DNA from: Bradyrhizobium sp. CER78
GTDB lineage: Bacteria; Pseudomonadota; Alphaproteobacteria; Rhizobiales; Xanthobacteraceae
Direction of reading: 5' to 3'
Assembly: GCF_029846235.1 (NCBI RefSeq)
Contig: NZ_JARVWP010000003.1
Span: 310,001-374,000, forward strand
Length of the DNA: 64,000 bases
The translations under genes and the position numbers were made by a program. Shown here one piece after another: positions 1 through 7,120 of this stretch (positions within the stretch are counted from its first letter, which is position 1; every line of letters begins with the position of its first letter). Below the pieces are notes generated by a model, which made no database searches, had not been told where the DNA came from, and saw only the letters and a program-made list of their open reading frames with translations.

Positions 1-2
1 CG

Positions 3-422
3 ACGATCGGATTCGATCGCCTGTTCGACCTGGCCGAAACGGCCCAGCGGGCCACCGAAGACAACTACCCGCCCTACAATATCGAACGACTTTCCGAAGA
101 CCGTTACCAGATTGCGCTCGCGGTCGCAGGCTTCTCGCCTGACGAGATCTCGGTGACGGCCGAGCAGAACGTCCTGACGATCGAAGGCAACAAGGTCGAA
201 AAAGCTGACCGTGATTACCTCTATCAAGGGATCTCGACCCGTCGATTCCGGCGGCAGTTCAGCTTGGCTGACCATGTTCTGGTGAAGAACGCTGCGTTCG
301 ACAACGGCCTGCTCAAGATTGAGCTGGCGCGCGAAATTCCGGAAGCGATGAAGCCGCGTCGGATCGCAATCAACTCGACGCAGCCGAGCCGGCCACACCA
401 ACTCGAATCCGCTGCGGCCTGA
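3..422 (+). CDS. Hsp20-family small heat-shock protein, 5' truncated by window edge
   Basis: The reading frame is open from the first bases of the window and ends at 422, giving 139 residues without a start. The visible protein has the alpha-crystallin layout: an N-terminal stretch with GFDRLFDL, a core around YNIERLSEDRY and VAGFSPDEI, and a beta-sandwich with VLTIEGNK and GLLKIELAREIPE near the C-terminus. Such proteins are ATP-independent holdases that form oligomers in the cytoplasm and are heat induced. In rhizobia they are often controlled by ROSE RNA thermometers; that region would lie upstream of this window. An internal GTG at 153 is not the start, because homologous sequence continues upstream of it. 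Confidence 0.9.
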   Translation, partial: TIGFDRLFDLAETAQRATEDNYPPYNIERLSEDRYQIALAVAGFSPDEISVTAEQNVLTIEGNKVEKADRDYLYQGISTRRFRRQFSLADHVLVKNAAFDNGLLKIELAREIPEAMKPRRIAINSTQPSRPHQLESAAA

Positions 423-496
423 TACGCGCGAAGCCGCGTCCGGATTTGCCGCTCGCGGCTTCAACCATAGCATCTCGTCTTGGAACGGAGGCAAAC

Positions 497-811
497 ATGC
501 GGCCGACGACCGCGAATGTCATTTCCTTGAATGTATCTCACCGCAAGGAGGCGCGATTCAATCATCCCTTGGACGTCTTGGCGGACTTGTCGCTGACCAA
601 AGAAGAAAAACGCGCGCTCTTGGCGTCCTGGGCATCCGACGCTGCCGCGGTCCCATCCTGTCCGCGCTTACGGGCGCCCGCGGATTTAAGATCACCCGTA
701 AAGATCGACGTTATTCTAGACGCCCTTTGCCGTGTTGACGACGGTCCTCACAATCCGCCGGGGGGCAAGCCTTATCGTCTTCGATCGACATTGCGTCCGC
801 TGGCGGCCTAG
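497..811 (+). CDS. Hypothetical protein downstream of Hsp20
   Basis: This encodes 104 residues. I chose ATG 497 because an ACGGAGG Shine-Dalgarno sits about 6 bases upstream; an in-frame upstream start at 446 has no such site. The protein contains LTKEEKRALLASWASDA, which resembles a recurrent rhizobial small-protein motif (EKRAxLASWASDA, recalled, not checked), followed by a PxLRAPxxxRSPVKIDxILDAL-like segment. No signal peptide or membrane segment is visible. It lies 74 bases after the Hsp20 gene and 9 bases before the next small gene, so it is probably in the same transcript. The function is unknown. Confidence 0.6.
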   Translation: MRPTTANVISLNVSHRKEARFNHPLDVLADLSLTKEEKRALLASWASDAAAVPSCPRLRAPADLRSPVKIDVILDALCRVDDGPHNPPGGKPYRLRSTLRPLAA

Positions 812-820
812 GAGGGTGAC

Positions 821-1135
821 ATGGACGACATCAACCTTCCTAAACACATCGTGGACCGAATCGAGTCCCGCTGGTGTGCTCGGCGACTCTCGACAAAAGA
901 AAAGCGCGAGATCGTCGATCGCCAACTCGAACAGGTTCGGGCACGTCGCAACAACATCAGGCGATATCGATGGCTACTCAACACAAAGCTGAGCGACCTT
1001 GAGCGCAACTTCATCGAACGACGTCTTTCCGAGGAAACCTCGGCGATGGAAACTCTAGGAGCCGACATTCCCCTTCTCGCTCGGGAACAGCTGCTGATCG
1101 ATGCCGACATCGGACCAGCAGGTGCTTCACCATGA
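821..1135 (+). CDS. Hypothetical small helical protein
   Basis: This encodes 104 residues, starting at ATG 821 with AGGAGGG just upstream, which decides the start. The sequence is rich in Arg, Glu and Leu and looks helical throughout (for example STKEKREIVDRQLEQVRARR, then a second helix near NFIERRLSEETSAMETL), so a coiled coil or four-helix fold is likely. There is no membrane segment. Its stop overlaps the start of the next gene as ATGA. I do not recognise the family. Its position in a run behind Hsp20 suggests stress-linked expression, which is inference. Confidence 0.6.
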   Translation: MDDINLPKHIVDRIESRWCARRLSTKEKREIVDRQLEQVRARRNNIRRYRWLLNTKLSDLERNFIERRLSEETSAMETLGADIPLLAREQLLIDADIGPAGASP

Positions 1136-1311
1136 GCACGACGCAATTTCTGATACAGGGAAGCCAGAAGATAATCGGTCACTATCGGTTTTTGCTCGAC
1201 ACGGCAAAAACAGGGCAGGAGCGGAAGGAGTTCACGAAAAGGATCGACGAGGAGAAGCGCAACCCGGAACGGCTGCTTTCCGATCTCGCTCGGCCAGCGC
1301 AAGCGGCCTGA
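1132..1311 (+). CDS. Very small hypothetical protein (59 aa), translationally coupled
   Basis: ATG 1132 overlaps the TGA of the preceding gene (ATGA), the usual sign of translational coupling. The 59-residue product begins MSTTQFLIQG, has a central helical stretch (GHYRFLLDTAKTGQERKEF) and ends in an Ala-rich tail. It contains many charged residues in its second half and no membrane segment. A motif of the type HYRxLLDTAxTxxER is familiar from small rhizobial proteins of unknown role (recalled, not checked). It is easily missed by gene finders because of its length. Confidence 0.5.
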   Translation: MSTTQFLIQGSQKIIGHYRFLLDTAKTGQERKEFTKRIDEEKRNPERLLSDLARPAQAA

Positions 1312-1355
1312 TCGGTTATAAGTCCGACGGAAACATAGATGGCGAGGCTCAGACC

Positions 1356-1583
1356 ATGAGAACGCCAATATCGGCAAGGGACCTGGAGTTGGTCGCTTTA
1401 CGCGAGATTCGCAGCTTCCCCGGCGGCGAGTATGTTTGCCATGTGGAAGTCGTTCAGGCGAACCCGGATTGGAAACTTCATGCCACGGTCAGGGACGGCG
1501 CCGATCTCGACCGAATCCAGCACGCTACGGGAGCCACGGAGTTTAGGTTAAAGCATCGGTATCAACTGCGAACCGATTGGTGA
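1356..1583 (+). CDS. Hypothetical small protein (75 aa)
   Basis: This encodes 75 residues from ATG 1356 (MRTPISARDLELVALREIR). The rest alternates hydrophobic and charged residues as in a small alpha/beta domain (YVCHVEVVQ, WKLHATVRDG, EFRLKHRYQL), with two aromatic-rich beta-like strands. No signal peptide or membrane span is seen. It is the last gene of the run following Hsp20, 44 bases after its neighbour, so it may share the transcript. I do not recognise the family. Confidence 0.5.
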   Translation: MRTPISARDLELVALREIRSFPGGEYVCHVEVVQANPDWKLHATVRDGADLDRIQHATGATEFRLKHRYQLRTDW

Positions 1584-1692
1584 ACGAGCCACTAACCAGC
1601 CAAGCGCTCCGTGCAACAAAACGTCCGACAAGAAATCCGCCGGCGATCTAACCGCTTGATAAGACTGGAGTTAATCTGAGGATATTGCGGGC

Positions 1693-1767
1693 TGGCGCTC
1701 CCTAGCGGAATCGAACCGCTCTCTCCACCGTGAAAGGGTGGCGTCCTAACCGATAGACGAAGGGAGC
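1693..1767 (-). tRNA. tRNA-Glu (anticodon UUC)
   Basis: Read on the minus strand, the sequence folds as a full cloverleaf. The acceptor stem is GCTCCCT pairing with AGGGAGC. The anticodon stem CCACC/GGTGG encloses the loop CTTTCAC with anticodon TTC. The T arm GAGCGGTTCGATTCCGCTA is present, and CCA is encoded at 1693-1695. Its length is 75 nt. An apparent protein frame that runs through this region on the same strand is a by-product of the tRNA and is not a gene. Confidence 0.97.
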
Positions 1768-1913
1768 AAAACTCCCGGCAAATCAATACGTTACACGTGA
1801 GATAGGCCGGACTGGCCGCAGCCGTCAACGGCCGCGACGGGCGAACGTATAGTTGCGATTGGCCGGACGGGCAAGCGTCGAGAAACGCTTTTCCAGTACT
1901 GGCCCTGAACAGC

Positions 1914-2063
1914 CTATCTGCAGGACAATCCGGCCTCGATCGAGGTCCAGAAGCCGCAATGCAGCGGCACATGGGCATGGGCCCGCGAGCCACCGACATG
2001 AATCAGAATGACGGCGGCAAGCGCGACAACGACGGCGGGAACGATGAGTCTTCGAAACGACAT
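1914..2063 (-). CDS. Possible small secreted or membrane-anchored peptide (49 aa)
   Basis: On the minus strand a 49-residue frame starts at ATG 2063, or at 2075 for a form four residues longer. It opens with MSFRRLIVP, followed by a hydrophobic stretch of about 14 residues rich in Val, Ala and Ile, then an Ala-rich region with HAHAH-like residues consistent with a signal-peptidase site. The mature part would be about 20 residues and contains two Cys (HCGFW and LSCR), which could form a disulfide in the periplasm. No family is recognised. Support is the typical signal-peptide pattern only, so confidence is moderate. Confidence 0.4.
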   Translation of the reverse strand: MSFRRLIVPAVVVALAAVILIHVGGSRAHAHVPLHCGFWTSIEAGLSCR

Positions 2064-2126
2064 AAGGCTGCGCATCGAACGATATCGTGGCCTAACTAAG
2101 GCCGCGAGGCCGATGCAACAAGCGGC

Positions 2127-2468
2127 TTAATGATTGCTGGCGACGTCCTGACGATTGGTCGGCTGCGCCTCGGCCACTGCCGGCGTCTGCTTGATGCAGG
2201 TGCTGCAGATCACGAGCTTGCGCGCCAGCCGATCGTCCGCATCCGCTTCCGACAATTGCGTCTCCGCCACCGCCGGTGACGCATTGCGCGCATGGCGCCG
2301 CGGCTGCGGGGCATTTGGATCCTGCCCGGCACCGTCCCAGGCCAGCGGCCCGGTTCCGGACGGCGGGGTGGTCATGCTGTATTGCTGAGAATATTGCGCG
2401 CAGGCGCCGAGCGCGATCGGAAGAAACAGCACAGCGGCCTTGCGGGCCCAGTTCCGGAATGCAGACAT
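2127..2468 (-). CDS. Putative lipoprotein, unknown function
   Basis: This encodes 113 residues from ATG 2468. The N-terminus has basic residues, a hydrophobic core and a lipobox ending LGAC at about residue 22, so it is likely lipidated and tethered to the envelope. The mature part is low-complexity, rich in Pro, Gln, Ala and Ser. It includes PRRHARN and, near the end, a CSTCIKQTP segment with two Cys spaced CxxC. No domain is recognised. It stands alone between the tRNA and the divergent amidohydrolase. Confidence 0.65.
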   Translation of the reverse strand: MSAFRNWARKAAVLFLPIALGACAQYSQQYSMTTPPSGTGPLAWDGAGQDPNAPQPRRHARNASPAVAETQLSEADADDRLARKLVICSTCIKQTPAVAEAQPTNRQDVASNH

Positions 2469-2634
2469 GATCACACTCACACGCTATTCGTACCGCGACC
2501 TAAGAGCAGAACCGCTAAGAAATCGTTTGCCCTGATTGTTCCGTCGCATCCAACCGCGACGGCATCAAGACGGGATTGCGGCGCCAAGCTGCAAATCGAG
2601 ACGCCAATCAGAGACGCTAATCCGGAGTCCAATC

Positions 2635-3867
2635 ATGCCAGGCATCAACGGTCGCTTCGACGGCAAGCGCGTGCTCGCCGATCTCAATGCGCTGCGCGCG
2701 ATCGGCGCCTACAAGACCGGCGTGCACAAGCCGACATTCTCGGAGCCGCATCTGCGCTCGCTCGACTGGCTCGCGGCGCGCCTGCCCGACGCCGATCTTG
2801 TCGCGACGATCGATGGCATCGGCAACGTGTTCGGCACCAGCGCGAAGGCCGGACCGAAGCTGCTCGCGGGCTCGCATCTCGAAAGCCAGAACCATGCGGG
2901 CTGGCTCGATGGGCCGCTCGGCGTGGTCTATGCGCTGGAAGCCGCGCGCGTCATCAACGGCGATCCCGGCATCAACGGCGCGGTCGAAGTCGCCGCATGG
3001 TGCGACGAGGAAGGCCATTTCGGCAGTTTCCTCGGCAGCCGCTCCTTTGCCGGCGCCGTGACCGAAGCCGACATCGATGCGGCGCGCGATCGCTCCAGCG
3101 ATCGCACCATGCGACAAGCATTGCGCGATGCGGGCTTTGTCGGACGCCCGCGCCTCAAGGCCGAAGCCGGCCGCCACATCGGCTATCTGGAAGCGCATAT
3201 CGAGCAGGGCGACACGCTGGAAAGCAGCGGGCTCAAGATCGGCGTCGTCACCTCGATCGTCGGCATCTGGCAGTATCGCATCAATTTCACCGGCGAGCAG
3301 AACCATGCCGGCACCACGCGGATGGCGGTGCGCCGCGATGCGGGCCTGGCGCTGGCGCGATTCTGCGTCGCGATCGACGACAGCTTCCCTGCCCTGTGCG
3401 GACCGCGCACGGTCTGGACCACCGGCCGCATCACGCTTGATCCTGGCGCGCCGAGCATCATCCCAGGCGGCGCCGAGATGCTGTTCCAGATCCGCGACGA
3501 CAATCCCGAGGTGATCGCACGGCTCGAGGCGCAGTTGCATCGGATGGCCGACGAGGCCACGACACACGGCCGCTGCGGCGTCAAGGTCGAGCGGATCCGC
3601 ACCGGCGTCCCCGCGATGATGACGCCCGCCTTCCAGGACGCGATCGAGGCCGCGAGCGCGGCCTTTGCCGGAGGCAAATCGATCCGCATGCCGAGCGGCG
3701 CCGGCCATGACGCCCAGGTCCTCGCCACCCTCATGCCGGCAGCGATGCTGTTCGTGCCGTCGATCGGCGGCATCAGCCATCACTGGAGTGAGAACACCGA
3801 CGACGCCGACATCGTCACCGGCGCCGAGGTGTTCGTCGAAACCTGCCGTCGGCTGCTGGCAGGTTAG
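2635..3867 (+). CDS. M20-family Zn-dependent amidohydrolase (allantoate / N-carbamoyl-amino-acid hydrolase type)
   Basis: The protein has 410 residues from ATG 2635. It carries the two-metal M20 signature: GSHLES with His81, then Asp92 in WLDGPLG, the Glu pair in CDEEGHFGS (about 125-126), His188 in EAHIEQGD, and a late GAGHDAQ His. The NHAGTTRM motif between these belongs to the lid/dimerisation domain of the carbamoylase/allantoate branch. Enzymes of this group hydrolyse allantoate, ureidoglycolate or N-carbamoyl-amino acids in the cytoplasm. The exact substrate cannot be told from sequence. The gene is monocistronic and converges on a TSUP permease gene 22 bases away. CGGAGT upstream supports the start. 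Confidence 0.88.
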   Translation: MPGINGRFDGKRVLADLNALRAIGAYKTGVHKPTFSEPHLRSLDWLAARLPDADLVATIDGIGNVFGTSAKAGPKLLAGSHLESQNHAGWLDGPLGVVYALEAARVINGDPGINGAVEVAAWCDEEGHFGSFLGSRSFAGAVTEADIDAARDRSSDRTMRQALRDAGFVGRPRLKAEAGRHIGYLEAHIEQGDTLESSGLKIGVVTSIVGIWQYRINFTGEQNHAGTTRMAVRRDAGLALARFCVAIDDSFPALCGPRTVWTTGRITLDPGAPSIIPGGAEMLFQIRDDNPEVIARLEAQLHRMADEATTHGRCGVKVERIRTGVPAMMTPAFQDAIEAASAAFAGGKSIRMPSGAGHDAQVLATLMPAAMLFVPSIGGISHHWSENTDDADIVTGAEVFVETCRRLLAG

Positions 3868-3889
3868 CCGCCTTATAGCGACGCTGCGA

Positions 3890-4795
3890 TCAGGTCGGAC
3901 CGCTCCGGTTGCCGGATCTCAGCGAAGCCAGCGCGTGCGAACTCTGTACCGTCCCTCTCCTCGCGGTGAAGAAGACGTACAGCAAGCAGACGTCGATCAG
4001 GATCGTGGCGGCCATGACGCCATAGGCCCACGGGCTTTCCATCAGCTTCACTTCGATCAGCACGCGTGACAGGCCAAATCCCACGACCCACGCATCAAAG
4101 CTCATGCAGATCCGGCGAAACGTCTCGGCATCCAGCCGCCGGATCAGCCAGGCACCAAGCGGTATGCCGACGACGACGCAAGGAACGAGCACGAACAAGA
4201 GGCTGCGGCTCTCTTCGATGAACAGACCGAGCTTGTAGTACGCGATCGCAGTCAGACTGGACTCCGTCACCCGGACCAGCGCGAGACCGGCCCGAAACTC
4301 ATCTTTGACGAGGCCCTGGTTGTTGAAGAGGATCGCCAGCGGCGGTCCCGAAATGGTCGTGACCGAGTACAGGATCCCGAGCGTCGTGCCGAAGGGCAAA
4401 CCGACCAGCCATTTCGACTGGATCGGCTTCCGCCAACCGGCCGCCTGCAGCAGGATCAGCGGCAGGATAATCGAGTAGGTGGCGAATTTGGTCCATCCGG
4501 GCTGAAGCGACGTCAGGGCAAAGGCTCCGACCGCGATGCCGGGCAGCATGCCGATGAGGATCGGCAATATGCGCCGCCACACCGCTGGGACGCCGCTCAG
4601 GTTGATGCAGAGAACGTAAAGGTTGACGAAGACTTCGACGATGACGATCGCGGGATTGAGAACGCGATTGGTGTAAAACACGAGTGCGACCGGCACGGTG
4701 AGCGACGAGAACCCGTACCCCAACGCACCGTTTACAAAGGCCGCAAACAGGGCGCTTACGGCAAGAACGATCACAGCAGAATCAATCGAAGGCAT
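3890..4795 (-). CDS. TSUP (TauE/SafE) family membrane permease
   Basis: The protein has 301 residues and is strongly hydrophobic, with about eight predicted membrane segments. It opens with a typical TSUP half: AFVNGALGYGFSSLTVP followed by NPAIVIVEVFVNL. A second half-repeat contains GLPFGTTLGILYSVTTISGPP. The family exports or imports sulfite, sulfoacetate, sulfonates and similar anions across the inner membrane. Nothing here fixes the substrate. It is convergent with the amidohydrolase and is not clearly in an operon. Confidence 0.85.
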   Translation of the reverse strand: MPSIDSAVIVLAVSALFAAFVNGALGYGFSSLTVPVALVFYTNRVLNPAIVIVEVFVNLYVLCINLSGVPAVWRRILPILIGMLPGIAVGAFALTSLQPGWTKFATYSIILPLILLQAAGWRKPIQSKWLVGLPFGTTLGILYSVTTISGPPLAILFNNQGLVKDEFRAGLALVRVTESSLTAIAYYKLGLFIEESRSLLFVLVPCVVVGIPLGAWLIRRLDAETFRRICMSFDAWVVGFGLSRVLIEVKLMESPWAYGVMAATILIDVCLLYVFFTARRGTVQSSHALASLRSGNRSGPT

Positions 4796-5115
4796 CTCTG
4801 GCTTTTACCGGATCAGTCACTGCCCGCAGCATTATAACCCAACGAAGGAGACGCGGTGCTCGAAACTTGCGATGGGCCTTGCGAGGCACCCCGTGCTCGC
4901 CGCGACAGCGCACACTTCATTCGCCCGTCGAAGAGGCAGGCGCCACGCCCACGCAAGTTCACCGCGATTTGTGGATCGGTGATGCCGTCATGGCGCAGGC
5001 GGCGGTGCCGGGGCGCCCGTCCGGCGTCAGGAACCGTCCGGCAGCCCCTTCTCCCCTGATCTGATCGAGGCCCATAACGGTACGTTCGGCCGCGCTTTCG
5101 CGGGCCCGTGGCATA
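4796..5115. other. Intergenic region, no gene supported
   Basis: These 320 bases separate the starts of the divergent TSUP and PrsW-like genes, so promoters for both are expected here. Short open frames exist on both strands but have no start context or codon pattern that I would trust. No repeat, tRNA or hairpin terminator was seen. Confidence 0.5.
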
Positions 5116-6276
5116 TTGGACACGAGAACAGCGCCAGCCGAACCGATTCCGCCAATCGTCCATTTGCAATCCGCTGAACTTGCTGCCATTTCTTCAAAGC
5201 GCATCGCTGTGGTGCCATTGAAGGGGCCCGTTCGGCTCATGTTGTTGCTTGAGTCGCTTCCGACTGTGATTGGCGCCGCCGCCATCGCACCCGCACTGCT
5301 GGTGCTGTGGCTGGTGATTGCCGCCGACGAGCGCCCCGGACCGCCGGTGCAGGTATGGCTCGCCTTCGTGCTCGGCGCGGCCAGCATCTCGCTGCTGGGC
5401 CTGGCCCGTATTCCCTTCAATGCGCTGCTGGCCATTCCCGACAATCCCTGGGCGACGCAGGCGGTGCGGGCGTTATTTGGCGTCGCGGCGCCGGAGGAGA
5501 TCGTCAAGGTCCTCGTCATCGTCGCCATCTCGACCCGGCGCCGTGCCTTCGCCGATCCGATGGATACCGTGGTGTATGGCGCGGCGGCCGGCCTCGGCTT
5601 CGCCGCCTATGAGAACCTCGCCTATCTGGTCCAGCACAAGGACATGTGGCGCGCGCTTGCGGCGTTGCGCAGCGTGCTCACCGTGCCGTTCCACGGCGCG
5701 CTCGGCATCATCGCCGGCGCCTATCTTGCGATCGCGCGCTCGGGCGGCGCGCTCGGCGCCTACCGGGGTCATCGCGACTGGGCGCGCATCACCAACTGGG
5801 CGCTGGTGCTGGTCGCGCCGGTCCTGCTGCATGCGGCGTTTGATTTTCCGCTGCTCGCGCTCCAGCGCATTCCCGATCTCAGCTCGACCGCGCACCTACT
5901 GCTCGGTTCGGCCAGCGTGCTGATCGGCTTCTCCTCGATCGGGTTCGCAGTCCGCCTGGTGCACCGCCTCGGCAAGCATCATGCCCCGCGCACGGACGTC
6001 GCGCGCGAGCGGCTGAGCCAGTTGCGACGGATGTGGGCGCTGCTGCTGATTGGCGGCGGCACCGGCTTTGCCGGCGTCTCCTTCCTGCTCACTTCGCTGC
6101 ACCACTGGTATGTCAATCCCGAGCGCAACGCCTCCTTCATCCTGATCCCGATCGGCTTCACCTCGATCCTGATCGGACTGGCGCTGCTGATCGCGACCAC
6201 CGCCGTCTACTTCCTCGGCCGCAACCGAATGCGGACCGCCGCCGAGGGCTTTCCGTCCGCGCCAGGCCAGAGCTAG
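5116..6276 (+). CDS. PrsW-type intramembrane metalloprotease family protein
   Basis: Up to 386 residues, with many membrane segments. The conserved PrsW (CPBP-like) motifs are present: Glu127-Glu128 with Lys131 in APEEIVK, the AAYEN motif (Glu166), His193 in PFHGALG, and a final HAAFDF His/Asp. These residues bind the metal in the membrane plane. Relatives cleave anti-sigma factors or act as membrane proteases; the target here is unknown. A second cluster of membrane helices follows after about residue 310. The start is uncertain: TTG 5116 gives the longest form, while GTG 5209, GTG 5212 or ATG 5239 would also leave the whole domain. The HdeD-like gene follows by 35 bases. Confidence 0.82.
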   Translation: MDTRTAPAEPIPPIVHLQSAELAAISSKRIAVVPLKGPVRLMLLLESLPTVIGAAAIAPALLVLWLVIAADERPGPPVQVWLAFVLGAASISLLGLARIPFNALLAIPDNPWATQAVRALFGVAAPEEIVKVLVIVAISTRRRAFADPMDTVVYGAAAGLGFAAYENLAYLVQHKDMWRALAALRSVLTVPFHGALGIIAGAYLAIARSGGALGAYRGHRDWARITNWALVLVAPVLLHAAFDFPLLALQRIPDLSSTAHLLLGSASVLIGFSSIGFAVRLVHRLGKHHAPRTDVARERLSQLRRMWALLLIGGGTGFAGVSFLLTSLHHWYVNPERNASFILIPIGFTSILIGLALLIATTAVYFLGRNRMRTAAEGFPSAPGQS

Positions 6277-6311
6277 GATACGCCGCACGCGGGCAGATCT
6301 GGAGAACCGCG

Positions 6312-6884
6312 ATGACCCTGTCCAACGACCTCGACAAGCTGCGATCGCAGATGCAGGCTGCCGTCAAGGCGCACTGGAAGGCGTTCCTGTTCGAAGGCAT
6401 CCTGCTCGCGATCCTCGGCATTGCGGCGATGATCGTGCCGACATTCGCCAGCCTCGCCGTCACCATCTTCCTCGGCTGGATGTTCCTGATCTCGGGCATC
6501 GGCGGGCTGATCGTGACGTTCTGGGCGCGCAACATGCCGGGCTTCTGGTGGTCGCTGATCTCGGCGGCGCTCGCCGTGCTCGCCGGCATGGTGCTGCTGG
6601 CGCGCCCGATGCAGGGCGTGCTGACGCTGACCATCGTCATCGGCGCCTATTTCGTCGCCGAGGGCGTCGCCACCATCATGTACGCGCTGGAGCACCGCCG
6701 CGAATTGTCGGGACGCTGGTCCTGGCTGCTGATCGCCGGCCTGATGGATATCGTCGTCGCCTTCTTCATCATCGCGGGCCTGCCGGAATCGGCGGGATGG
6801 GCGATCGGCCTCCTGGTCGGTCTCAACCTGATGTTCGGCGGGGCGACCCTGATCGGGATGGCGTTGGCGGCGCGCAACACCTGA
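6312..6884 (+). CDS. HdeD-like (DUF308) inner-membrane protein
   Basis: This encodes 190 residues from ATG 6312. Six hydrophobic segments are arranged as three hairpins, the layout of the HdeD family: FEGILLAILGIAAMIVP first, then LGWMFLISGIGGLI, LLARPMQGVLTL, and GWAIGLLVGLNLMFGG at the end. HdeD is an acid-stress membrane protein in E. coli. In alphaproteobacteria the role is not settled. It probably shares a transcript with the PrsW-like gene 35 bases upstream. Confidence 0.85.
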   Translation: MTLSNDLDKLRSQMQAAVKAHWKAFLFEGILLAILGIAAMIVPTFASLAVTIFLGWMFLISGIGGLIVTFWARNMPGFWWSLISAALAVLAGMVLLARPMQGVLTLTIVIGAYFVAEGVATIMYALEHRRELSGRWSWLLIAGLMDIVVAFFIIAGLPESAGWAIGLLVGLNLMFGGATLIGMALAARNT

Positions 6885-6915
6885 CGGCGAACCGCAGCGG
6901 GCTTGTATTTGGGGG

Positions 6916-6944
6916 GTGACAGCCCCAAATCCCTGGGCTATAGA
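6916..6944 (+). promoter_or_regulatory. Predicted promoter of the DAHP-synthase leader
   Basis: A -35 element GTGACA (6916-6921) is followed after exactly 17 bases by TATAGA (6939-6944); the alphaproteobacterial form CTATAG also fits. Only 8 bases separate the -10 element from the ATG of the leader peptide at 6953. Transcription should therefore start at or within a base or two of that ATG, making the leader effectively leaderless. The same arrangement is known for the trp leader of Sinorhizobium. Confidence 0.65.
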
Positions 6945-6952
6945 GCCGCCCG

Positions 6953-7033
6953 ATGATCACATCAGCCACCAGCTATTTTTGGTACTTTAGCTACGACAGC
7001 TCGCTGGCGGCAGGAGGATCGCGCTCAATCTGA
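6953..7033 (+). CDS. Aromatic-rich leader peptide of the DAHP synthase attenuator (26 aa)
   Basis: An open frame of 26 codons runs from ATG 6953 to TGA 7031-7033. Residues 8-14 read Tyr-Phe-Trp-Tyr-Phe-Ser-Tyr, that is six aromatic residues in seven codons, covering all three end products of the shikimate pathway. The frame lies directly upstream of a class I DAHP synthase and before a Rho-independent terminator. It is a control peptide in which ribosome stalling would report aromatic amino acid or charged-tRNA shortage. No Shine-Dalgarno is available upstream because the predicted transcript begins at about the AUG. Confidence 0.85.
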   Translation: MITSATSYFWYFSYDSSLAAGGSRSI

Positions 7034-7077
7034 AGAATTGCAGCAAACGTCCAAAACAAGCCGCCAGACCTGGCGGC
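6965..7077 (+). promoter_or_regulatory. Transcription attenuator: four mutually exclusive pairing segments
   Basis: Segment 1 (GCCACCAGC, 6965-6973) can pair with segment 2 (GCTGGCGGC, 7003-7011) with one mismatch, and the aromatic codons lie in the loop. Segment 2 contains CTGGCGGC (7004-7011), which pairs perfectly with segment 3 GCCGCCAG (7060-7067). Segment 3 also pairs with segment 4, an identical CTGGCGGC (7070-7077), to form the terminator. A ribosome stalled on codons 8-14 would block segment 1 and free segment 2 to form the 2:3 antiterminator. A ribosome reaching the stop codon would cover segment 2 and allow termination. The pairings are seen directly; the regulatory behaviour is inferred. 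Confidence 0.82.
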
Positions 7078-7083
7078 TTTTTT
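7058..7083 (+). terminator. Rho-independent attenuator terminator upstream of DAHP synthase
   Basis: The stem AAGCCGCCA/TGGCGGCTT (9 bp, 7058-7066 with 7071-7079) has a GACC loop and ends in a run of six T (7078-7083). It lies 37 bases before the DAHP-synthase start, so it can only act as a conditional terminator in the leader. Confidence 0.9.
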
Positions 7084-7120
7084 GTGCCGGCAGGTCCCGA
7101 AAAATCCAAAGGAGCCAGCC

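Noticed and set aside
1693..1767. tRNA-Glu as an integration site for a genomic island
   Set aside because: No integrase gene and no repeated tRNA 3' end is found in the window.
1592..1999. 135-residue minus-strand frame
   Set aside because: It contains the whole tRNA-Glu gene, which folds as a perfect cloverleaf.
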